Source: Pelagophyceae sp. CCMP2097
Lineage: Eukaryota > Sar > Pelagophyceae
Direction: 5' to 3'
Assembly (NCBI GenBank): GCA_026770575.1
Contig: MU657165.1
Coordinates: 461,896 to 525,895, forward strand
DNA: 64,000 nt
Positions 55,376-64,000 of the stretch are shown here, piece after piece; the stretch's first letter is position 1, and each line of letters opens with the position of its first letter. Both the position numbers and the translations under genes were made by a program. The notes beneath the pieces are model-generated. The model made no database searches, was not told the origin of the DNA, and saw only the letters and a list, made by a program, of their open reading frames with translations.

Positions 55376-56379
55376 ATGGCCCTGCGGTGGGCCTGCGCGG
55401 TCTGCGCGGTCCAGGGCCTGGTGCCTTTGGCGCTGCCGGCGCGCTTGCGCGCGCGCGGGTCGCCGCTCCGCCTGATCTACGGCGACGTCGAGGAGCGCGA
55501 CATTAACCTGAGCAACGAAGCTCTTACCCTCAGCGGCGAAGGCTCCTCGTAGACCTGAGCGGCGTCCCGGCGCGTTTTGAGAAGGCGGGGCGCCCGAACG
55601 CAAGCGCGCAGGTTTGCGGACTCTACCGTCGCCGACCTCGCGTTTGACTACAACTTCCCCGTCGCGCGCGGAACCGGCGCCCCAAAAGGCCCGCGCCTAT
55701 ACGCGCCGGACCTGCCGCCTCGGCGCGCCGTTTCGACGCGCCGCGACGCCGGGGTGCTAGGTACATCGCCGACGCGCTCGTCGGCCTCGGCGCCGCGCCG
55801 CCGATCCGCGCACTCGACAAGCGCGCGGCGGCGTCGCCCTCTGAGAGCGGGCTGCGGCGTTGCTGGCGCCTTTGGAAGTCGATGCGTCTGCGTAGGATCT
55901 CGAGCTTGATCGACGGCGAAAAGGCATTTGCGCTGCTGGAGGCGCTGACTTCCTTTGATCCTAATGACCTTGAGGACTCTTACGTACGTCTCCAAAGGGC
56001 GCGAGCCTTCGTCACCGCCCGCTAGGTCGGCCACACGCTGCACCGCACGGCGGCGCTGTTCGGCGTGCCGGTGCACGTGTTGTTTGGGCGATGTGTGGAG
56101 AAGGACTACGCGCTGCCGCACGGTCCGTCTCTTTATGCTTTCCGGGCCGTGCTAAACCGCGCCTGATTAGGCCTCGAGACGGAGCTGCGGCAGGAGCACT
56201 TTGCGGACCTGGCCGACGAATTCGGATTCGACGACACAGAAGACTTCGACGCCGCGCAGCTCGCGACGGAGTTTTTGAGGGCGGCGCCAAAGGACTTTCC
56301 CGAGTTCGAAAAGTACGTCACAGAGTACTCGGAGCGCGAGGGCAGCGGGCCCTTTGACAGCACGCAGGACTACCACTAG
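55376..56379 (+). CDS. Unknown 251-residue protein, probably organelle-targeted
   Basis: Five exons, 55376-55548, 55612-55665, 55761-55983, 56026-56122 and 56171-56379, close to 251 residues. No single open frame covers the gene, so it is only visible after splicing. It opens with a hydrophobic then Arg-rich leader (MALRWACAVCAVQGLVPLAL), as for plastid or mitochondrial import. The body is helical and acidic, with VADLAFDYNFPVA, YIADALVGLGAAPPI, VGHTLHRTAALFGVPVHVL and ELRQEHFADLADEFGF. These look like consecutive small helix-turn-helix units. No membrane helix or catalytic motif follows the leader. The intron after exon 2 fits GC-AG (donor GCGCGG). Its place between two LHC genes suggests, but does not show, a plastid role. 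Confidence 0.7.
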
Positions 56380-56630
56380 CCGCCGGGCTTCGTCGCGGAT
56401 TTAAAATGATGTTTTTTCACAGCGCTCCACGGGGCGGGGCCGCGCCGAAACGCCGGCCGGCGAAGATGTTCCCCACCCGGCGGCGAGTCCGAACTCGACC
56501 ACTCACGCGTGCGTGCACGAAAGTGTGCACGCCTTTTTTTGAAAAAGGTGTGTGTTCCACGCGTTGAAAGTATTCTGATGTTGAACGCAAAGATTTTGCG
56601 TTGGTATCTTTTTGCTGTACGTCCAGAACC

Positions 56631-57570
56631 ATGCAGCTCCTCGTTCTCGCGCTCGCGCTGTCCTCGGCGGCGGCCTTTGTGGCCCCGCAGCCCGCCGCCG
56701 CCGCGACGCGCTTGCAGGAGAACAAGCAGGACTTGATCGCGCTTCAGGAGTCGCTCCCCGGCCCGCCCGGCTTCTGGGACCCGCTCTCCCTCGCGGGCTC
56801 CGAGGTCCTCTCGCCGTGGCTCGAGGGCCAGGACGCCACCATCGGCTTCCTCCGCCACGCCGAGATCAAGTGAGTCGCTTGTCGAGAGAGGAGCGGGCCG
56901 AAACCGGCGCCCACGCGCCCGCTCAGGCACGGCCGCGTGGCCATGGCCGCCTTCCTCGGCTTCTGCGCGCAGTCGACGCCGCTCGTCTCGGGCGAGCACG
57001 CCTTTTTGCCGTACAAGGGCTACATTGCCGGCTGCACGCCGCAGGAGCAGTGGGACAACGTCCCGCTCCTGGGCAAGCTCCAGATCTTCACGCTCATCGG
57101 CCTCCTCGAGTCGTACGGCGAGGTGCGTCGACCCGCGACGTCGGCGGTGCTCGGAGCGCCGCGAGGTCGTCGAGCGCGTCGCTGCGAGCGTAACACAAAA
57201 GCCGGGCTCCTTTTTCGATTCTCGCACTTAGGGCGCCGGCGACCCGGCGGGCTACGTGCACTACACCAAGGGCGGCGTGCCGGGCTACTACCCGCCGATC
57301 AAGGGCCGCGTCGGCGGCCAGATTCTGTTCAACCTCTGGGATCCGTTCACTCTGCCCGGCGGCCCGTCGTCCATGACGCCGGAGCGCAAGGCGCGCGGCC
57401 TTAAGTCGGAGCTGCTCAACGGCCGCGCGGCGCAGATGGGCATCCTCGGCCTCCTCAGCGAGTCTGCTGTGCCCGGCTCGGTGCCCTTCCTCAGCGGCGT
57501 CGAGGGCTTCCCGCGCTACGCCGGCGAGGTGATGGCGCCCTTCTCGCACGACTTCCACCTCTTCCAGTAG
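56631..57570 (+). CDS. Fucoxanthin chlorophyll a/c light-harvesting protein 2
   Basis: Exons 56631-56869, 56927-57122 and 57232-57570 give 257 residues. The leader MQLLVLALALSSAAAFVAP ends in a classic AAF junction for secondary-plastid import. Helix 1 has EIKHGRVAMAAFLGFC, the middle helix is LLGKLQIFTLIGLLESYGE, and helix 3 reads ELLNGRAAQMGILGLL. The third-helix motif departs from the usual NGRLAM: Leu is Ala and Ala is Gln. The chlorophyll-ligating Glu and Asn are kept. It ends GEVMAPFSHDFHLFQ, parallel to LHC1. The two are clearly related but diverged, with one intron site (before the HGRVAM block) close in both and others shifted. The role is antenna pigment binding in the thylakoid. 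Confidence 0.95.
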
Positions 57571-57684
57571 GCGCCCTAGGGCCCGCCGCGAGAGGACTGG
57601 ATAAGTCCTCCCGGAGTCTAATGGTCGACTTTGAATCCATCTCTCGAGGCGAGCATTTGGCGGAGGCGCACAAAAGGCGCTTTG

Positions 57685-59519
57685 TTAGACGCGCAGGTCG
57701 CGCCGCGCGACGTCCTTTGGAAGCTGGTTCTTGAGGAGGTTGGACCCGCGCGTCTTCTTGGCCAGACCGAGCACCCAGGAGTCTCGCTCGTCGACGACGA
57801 GGACCTGGCCCTCTGGCAGCGCTTCTGCGCCCAGCGGCTCGACGTCGACGCCTTTGAGGTAGTCCGCGACTTGGTCCGCGGGGCAGGCGACGCGCCTCCG
57901 CGCCGCCAACCCGCAGGCCAGCGCCCACTCGTGCGTGCAGCGCACGTGGCCCGCGGCGAGCGCCGTCGCGAGGCCCGCGTCGGTGGGCTTGGGCGCCGCG
58001 CCGCGGAGCGTCAGAGCCTCGAGGACCTTGATGCCGCGCCGGTTGTACCGCAGGCCTTGGAGGCTCGGCACGCGCGTCGGCACGAGCCTATCGAGGCGTG
58101 AGCCGTCGCAGCGCTTGCAAAGGACGCACCACAGCTCGGCCTTGCGCCGCGTGAGCCGGAGCGCGCTTGCCTCGCCGTCGGCGAAGAGCGCGTCGGCGAA
58201 GGGCGACGCTTCCGTTTCGGATTCGTCGACGAGCCACGCCTCTTTGAAGTATTTGCGCGCTGCTTCAAGCGCCGCGCCGGCCAACGGCTGCTCGTCGTCT
58301 GTGGGCGCAGTAAAAGCGTTGTCGTCCGGTAGCCGTCGTTTGGAGATGCGCGCCGCGAAGAACCCAGCCGTGTCGTGCATCTGCGGCCACAAGCGGACGA
58401 CGTCGCTCGCCTCGTCGCAGTCGGCGTCTTCATGTGCTTTTAAAAAAAATCGGACGACGTCTTCGTTCTCCACCGGTAAGAGCGAGCACGTCGAGTAGAC
58501 TAAAGTGCCGCCAGGTTTTACGCAGCGCCACGCCGCTTGGATGATCGATGCCTGGACGGTTGCGAGGTCGGCGACACCCTCGTCGCTCGGTGAGGAACGC
58601 AAATGTGCCGCGAGGCCTATCCTTCGCGTGGGTGGCGGGGGCGGTGACTGGAAAACGCACCTCCCGCGGAGAGTTCTCGCCGGGCCTGGGCGTCTCCCGA
58701 GCAGGGCGCGTCGCAGAGCACGGCGTCGCAGGACTCGTCGGGCAGCGCGTCGAAGAGCTCGACGGCACCCGCGTGCGACAGGGCGACGTGCGGCCCGGCG
58801 CCGCAGCGCGCGAGGTTCGCGGCCAAGGCGCCAAGGCGCGACGACGACTTTTCATTGGCGATGACCGTGGCCTTAAACTTGCGCCGCAGCCGCGCCACGA
58901 GCTGCACCGTCTTGCCGCCGGGCGCCGCGCACGCGTCGACGACGACGACGTGCGCGCCCGCGGCGTTCGAATCGGATAAAGACGAGACGAGGAGCGAGAC
59001 AGGGAGCATTGCCCCGGCCTCTTGAACATAAAAACGCCCTGCCACGTGCGCCGCCTCGACGCCGAGCCGCGGCATGCCGTCGGCTGCCGCCGCGGATGCT
59101 ACGAAGAAGCCATCTTCGTCCCACGGCACCTGCTCCAGCTGCCAGCCTCGGTCCAACGCGAGCTGCCTGAAGAGCGCCGCCGCCGTCTTAGCGCCGTCGC
59201 CGCGGAGGCCCGCCGTGAGGCGGCAGGAGACGCGCAGCGGGGAAGTCGATGCCGCTTCAAAGGCTGTCCACCAGTCCGTCTCGAGAATCCGGTCGCGGCC
59301 GAGCGCCAGCGCCTCAAAGGGCAGGCATGGCTCGAGGCGCTGTGCGTACGCGCGCACCAGCGCCGCGCCGTCGCCGTCGTCCAACGCGGCCAGAAGCGCC
59401 GGCCGCCGCCGCGGCGCGCTGCCGCCGGCCAGGAGCGCCGGCCGCCGCCGCGGCGCGCCGCCGCCGGCCAGGAGCGCCGCAGCCTCGCCCGCGAGGAGCG
59501 CGAGGGCGCACAAGCGCAT
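57685..59519 (-). CDS. RNA m5C methyltransferase (NSUN/RsmF-like)
   Basis: Exons 58661-59519 and 57685-58616 give 596 residues. The intron (donor GTGCGT) lies just after motif IV. Motif I is DACAAPGGKT (about residues 195-204) for S-adenosylmethionine. Motif IV is CDAPCSG, with the cysteine that releases product. Motif VI is LVYSTCSLLPVEN, with the catalytic cysteine (about residue 330) that attacks C6 of cytosine. After the Rossmann domain come about 250 residues with a PUA-like end (ADYLKGVDVEPLG..GQVLVVDER), as in bacterial RsmF. The substrate is probably rRNA or tRNA. The N-terminus has a duplicated LLAGG-APRRRPA segment and no acidic residues before residue 47, which could target an organelle. 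The 3' end is convergent with LHC2, 114 bp apart. Confidence 0.92.
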
Positions 59520-59955
59520 AGTCTCCTATACGGTCGACTGGTTGATCCAGATACCCTCAGCGGCGTGACCACGCCTTGAGAGCTCAACTTGAGCCCGGGC
59601 CCTCGAGCCTGAGGCTCTTCAGGAACGCTCCCGCCCGGGGGCCAGTCGGTCGAGCGCTTGACGTCGTCGCCAAACTTTAGCTGAGGTCCCTTCTCCAGTG
59701 TCCGCCCCCGGGCCCCGCCACTGTGGCCACACAGGTCGCTCGTGCCCCGCACGTGACGGCCTCTCTCGACGTCGACGTCGGACCTGGCACGGGTCCTTTG
59801 CGCTCGCGCCCGCGCCGGGCCGTCGATTCCGGGCCGCTGGCCTCTGCTTTCGAGGTGTCAGAATGTGCATGTTAACGATAGAGGGCCGATGGCCTGGTGG
59901 CTTCGGGAACCCCGGCGGCCTTTATGGACAAGCGCTCTCGTATTCAGCGCGTTTG
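59520..59955. other. Intergenic region between transhydrogenase and methyltransferase genes
   Basis: No gene is seen in these 436 bp. Both neighbours are on the minus strand, so it should contain the transhydrogenase 3' end and the methyltransferase promoter. No named element can be assigned. Confidence 0.4.
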
Positions 59956-62900
59956 CTAGACGAGCTTGCGCAGCTCGGCGAGGAGTTCCGTTGCGGTGTC
60001 TTTTGCGTCGCCCAGGAGCATGGCCGTCCCGGGCTTATAGAACGTCGGGTTCCCGACGCCCGCGTAGCCCGTGGAAGACATGCTGCGCTTGAAGGCGATG
60101 GTGCGCTTGGCGTCCCAGACGCGGAGGACGGGCATGCCCGCGATGGGGCTCGAAGGATCCTCTACGGCGCCGGCGTTGACCGTGTCCGACGCCCCGACGA
60201 CGATAGCCACGTCCGTCTCCGCAAAGTCGGCGTTGATCTCCTCCATCTCCTCCACCGTCTCGTACGGCACGTCCGCCTCAGCCAAGAGCACGTTGAGCTG
60301 GCCGGGCATCCGGCCGGCGACGGGGTGGACGCCAAAGCGGACGCGCTTGCCGTTGGCCACGAGGAGCGCGGCCAATTCCGCGACGGCGTACTGCGCCTTG
60401 GCCACGGCCAGGCCGTAGCCGGGGACGATGATCACCGACTCTGCGTCGAAGAGGAGTTGAGCCGCTTCCGCGGCGTCGACCTCGACGTGCGGCGGGGCTG
60501 CCACCGCGGCGCCACCGGCTCCTTTCGGCGCGGCCGCGACGGGCCCGCCGCCGAGGATGACGTTTAAGATGTTTCGGTTCATTGCGTCGCACATGATCTT
60601 AGTCAGAATGGCTCCGGAGAATCCAATCAGTGCGCCGACCGACGTCAGCAGCGCGTCGTTTAAAAGTACGCCCTCTGCGCATAGCGCCCAGCCAGAGTAC
60701 GAGTTCAGGACGGTGATGACCACGGGCATGTCTGCGCCTCCGACGGACGACACGAGCGTCAGCCCGAGGAGCGACGACGCGACCGCGACGGCCCCGAGCG
60801 CCGCCGGGGCCACGTCCGCCGTCGGATCAAGCGCCATCACAGCCGTCCCGATCACCGCCACGGCGAGGAGCGCGGCGTTGCCGGCGTCGGACTTTTGCGC
60901 CGGCGTCGACGGGACGAGCTCTGCGAGCTTTGCAAACGCGACGAGGGACCCCGTCAGCGTCACGGCGCCAATAATCGTCGCCGCACCGGTGGCGACGACG
61001 GCCCCACCTCCCATGCCACCGCGCTCTCCGATGAACTCGCCGCCCGCCGTGAGCACCGCGGCGAGGCCGACGAGGGAGTGGAAGGCGGCGACGGTCTGGG
61101 GTAGTTGCGTCGGTCCGACTTTACCCGCGATGGCGTAGCCCGCGCCGCCCCCGGCCGCCAGCAAGCCCGCCACCAAGGCCACCTCGGGCAGCGCGGAAAG
61201 CGGGCCGAGCTCGCCCGACTGCAGCACCGCGGACAGCGCCGCGGCCGTGCCAAGCGCCACGCCCGCCAGGCCCGCCAGCGCGCCCGCCTCGGCGGTCTGC
61301 TGCCTACAAGCGAATTTCCGCAAATGCCGCCAAACGTGTGTCCAAACGTGTGTCCAAACGTACGAGGCGAGGCCGCCGATGCTGGCCACGCAGAGCGTCG
61401 CCGCTGCGGCCGCCGCGACGTCCGGCATCGCGCCGACGCCGCCGACCGAGAGCCCCACGGTTCCCAGAGTCGCAAGACCCAGCGCCGGCGCCGCCTGCGG
61501 ACGCCGTCACGGGCGTCATCTGGGCAAGGGCACTCACCGATTCGAGGAGCGTCGGTCCTTCGGGGGCCTTTTTGGAGCCCTTGAAGAGGTCCAGAGTCTT
61601 GAACGTCACTCGGAAGCCGCCCGCAATGTTCACAGCCGAAATCTACAAAGGTGCGATGATATCGGATACCTCTGATGCCGCGCGCGACTCGGTCATCACC
61701 GTCGTCGAGGTTTCCAGGATGTACACGGGATCAGACGAGCACGGCGACGGCGCCGAGCGCCTCCGTGGGCGACTCGGGCACGACGTGGCCCGGCTCGAGC
61801 AGCGCGACGCCGCCGAGCGCCGTGATGCCGGAAATGGCGTTTGTCACCTGCCACCAGCTGGGCGCGCACAAGTGCGCCAACGCTCAAAAATGGACGGCGC
61901 CCCCTCGCGGTTCCGCGTCTCCGATACCCGGACGCGGCGGCCCACGGCCATGAGCGGCGAGTGCAGCGCCGGCGCGACGCCCCAGACCTACGGCGGCCGA
62001 CGCTCCTCGGTGGGAGGGTCCACTCCTCGGTGCTCCATGTCCGGGCTTGCCACGTCCGGGCTTGCCGCGTCCGCCTGCGCCGCGTCCGACGACTTGCTGC
62101 CCCGCAAACGAGGAGAGGCAGAAGACAGCAAAGAGCGAGGCGGCCTCTGGCGAGTCGCCCGACGCCGCGCCGGCTGCGAGGACCAGCGCCGCCGCGCCGA
62201 GAAGCAGCTTCGGGTCCAGCTTAGTCTCGGCGGCCGGGGGCTTGCCGCCCTTGGCCTTGACCATCTTTGCGGGCGGCGCCGCCACGACGGCCGGGGGCGG
62301 CGGCGGCGGCGCGGCGCCCTGGGGCGGCACGTACGGCGGGCTGGGCCACGTCAGTTTGCCGTCTTGGATGACGAGCATGGCGCGAGTCGCCGGGTCCTCC
62401 AAATCGACGTGGAAGCGGCCCGGGGCGCCGGTAAAGGGCCCCACCGCAAGCAGGAATTTGGCGACGTTGTTGCCGTACAGCGTCGAGGCGGCGGCGGCGA
62501 GGCGCGAAGGGAGGTCCGAGTAGCCAAGGATGGTGACCCCGTTGGGCGTCACCGTCTCGGCGCCGTCGACGGTCAGAGCGACGTTGCCGCCGTTGACCGA
62601 GGCCATGTCCACGACGACGGCGCCGCGCCGCATGGCCAGAACCATGGCCTCTGAGACGAGCAAAGGCGCGGGGCGGCCCGGGATTAAGGCAGTCGTGATC
62701 AAAATATCCGCTGCAGCCACCTCGGCCAGCAGCATCTCCTGCTCCGCCTTTTTATAACCATCGGACATCTCCTTGGCGTACCCTAGGCAAGCGCTCCATC
62801 TCTTTGGCGCACCCCGCCACCAAAGACGCACCACCCTGGCCCGCGCCGTCCTCGACAAAAGGGACTTCGAGGAACTTTCCTCCCATCGACTCCACCTGCT

Positions 62901-63879
62901 CGCGGCACACGGCGCGCACGTCGTAGCCGTACACCTACGGGGCTGTTCACAGTCTGTCTGCAGAGCATGGCCATTGACCTGCGCGCCCATGTTCTTGGCC
63001 GTCTGCATTGCCGCAAGCCCAGCAACCCCGGCACCGAGGACGAGGACGCGCGCCGGCGCGAGCTTGCCCGCGGCGGTCATGGACGGGGCGAACGTGCGGC
63101 CAAAGGCGTGCGCCGCCTCGATGATTGCGCGGAAGCCGGCCAGGTTCGCCTACGTCAGCGTATCGAGACGGACGCATACCGCTATTCAAAGCACCTGCGA
63201 GCTGAGGACGTCAAAGGCCTGGGCGCGCGAGAGCGTGCGGGGCACGCAGTCCATGGCAAACGCCGTGGCGCCTTGCGCCGCGAGCTGGTCCAGGAGCTCT
63301 CCGTTCTGCGCCGGGGCTAGGAGCGCCACCACTGCGCGAGACCCGACGCGCGCCGCCTCGTCCGCCGTCGGCGGATTCACCTTGGCCACGACGTCGGCCA
63401 ACCACGCGTCTTCGGCGGGCACGACGGCGCAGCCCGCTTTAACGAAGTCGTCGTCGCCAAAGCCCGCTCGCAGGCCCGCGCCGGACTCGACGGCCACGCG
63501 CCAGCCGGCCTTGATCAGCGCCGCCGCCGACGCCGGCGTCTGCGAGACGCGGTTCTCCCCGGTCAGGTTCTCGCGCACCTGCGTGGCGCGCGCTCTTCCG
63601 CGCGCAGGTGTGCGAGGGCACGCGCGCCAAGGCCCGCGGCGACGCGCGACGCACGACGCCGAGCGTGAGCTCGCTGTACGGCCGGCCCGGCGGGTCGTCC
63701 GCGGCGGTCTGCGGCAGCTCCTCGGTCTGCGGCGCCGCGCGCGGCGCCGGCGCGCGGCGGCCGGCGAGCGCGCGCGGCCCCGCGGGTGCCACCAAGCCGT
63801 CTGCCACGCGCGCTAGGCAGATGCACCATAGCAGCCGCGCGAGCGCGCGGCCGCCGCCGGACGCCACGAGAACGGCCAT
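59956..63879 (-). CDS. NNT: Proton-translocating NAD(P) transhydrogenase, fused PntA-PntB
   Basis: Ten exons close to 1,103 residues: 63655-63879, 63195-63578, 62979-63149, 62832-62934, 62091-62782, 61946-61987, 61735-61845, 61538-61642, 61364-61494 and 59956-61303. The enzyme couples hydride transfer from NADH to NADP+ with proton movement. Domain I has [35 protein letters not shown] (NAD site) and [14 protein letters not shown]. Domain II spans PntA helices, including [19 protein letters not shown] across two splice sites, and PntB helices with [17 protein letters not shown]. Domain III (NADP site) has [34 protein letters not shown] and [19 protein letters not shown]. The PntA-first fusion order matches animal NNT. 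The leader ([17 protein letters not shown]) is ambiguous between organelles. An upstream in-frame ATG at 63972 exists near the window edge. Confidence 0.94.
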
Positions 63880-64000
63880 GCGCAGCAACGGGGCGGTGCC
63901 GCGGAGCCACAGACGGTCAAGATCCTCGCCTGCGAGCGCAGAAAATCTTCGGCAACAAAAGTTGCGGGCCACATTTCTTCGAAACGGCGCGGACGCACGT

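Noticed and set aside
1..64000. tRNA, rRNA or transposon genes
   Set aside because: No tRNA cloverleaf, rRNA core, reverse transcriptase, integrase or transposase motif was recognised, although small structured RNAs could be missed by eye.

Overview
This window is nuclear DNA from a photosynthetic eukaryote, most likely a stramenopile alga of the pelagophyte type (Aureococcus/Pelagomonas-like). The reasons are two fucoxanthin chlorophyll a/c-type light-harvesting genes with secondary-plastid leaders, very GC-rich sequence, densely packed genes on both strands, and many introns of about 40-200 bp. The genus is inference; no rRNA or organelle marker is present. I rebuilt gene models by joining exons wherever a donor and acceptor restored both the reading frame and the protein family. 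Nearly all multi-exon models close to a multiple of three.

Layout. 0.3-2.2 kb: GT90-type glycosyltransferase (+), then a tiny ORF. 2.8-3.8 kb: unknown protein (-). 4.3-18.7 kb: axonemal dynein heavy chain of 4,570 residues in nine exons (-). 18.9-24.0 kb: two RRM-plus-37-residue-repeat proteins (+) on either side of an MsrB-like gene (-); the second is interrupted by a 470-base run of N. 24.2-25.5 kb: calreticulin (-). 26.0-27.0 kb: mucin-like type I membrane protein (+). 27.3-29.6 kb: dynein assembly factor DNAAF1 with an added Myb/SANT-like domain (+). 30.1-32.5 kb: NCKX-type cation exchanger (+). 32.7-33.7 kb: UBAC2-like rhomboid pseudoprotease (-). 34.1-35.9 kb: a small plastid-type membrane protein and YIPF6 (+). 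36.2-39.9 kb: formin (-). 40.5-45.6 kb: an HSA-domain protein with a decayed SNF2 ATPase core and a large poly-Q tract (+). 45.9-47.1 kb: WD40 propeller (-). 47.3-48.3 kb: SAM-HAD fusion (+). 48.4-50.5 kb: CDC45 (-). 50.7-53.4 kb: proteasome alpha7 and UBC12 (+). 53.9-57.6 kb: two LHC genes on either side of an unknown organelle-type protein (+). 57.7-59.5 kb: RNA m5C methyltransferase (-). 60.0-63.9 kb: fused proton-translocating NAD(P) transhydrogenase (-).

These genes do not form an operon or one pathway. Recurrent themes are ciliary motility (dynein, DNAAF1), the endomembrane system (calreticulin, YIPF6, UBAC2, GT90), ubiquitin-like protein turnover (PSMA3, UBC12, UBAC2), photosynthesis (two LHCs, possibly two further plastid proteins) and DNA replication/chromatin (CDC45, HSA-SNF2). 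The strongest general signal is the splicing grammar. Most donors read GTGCGT rather than GTRAGT, and several introns are GC-AG with GCGCGN or GCGAGT donors. Several introns are built from short tandem duplications.
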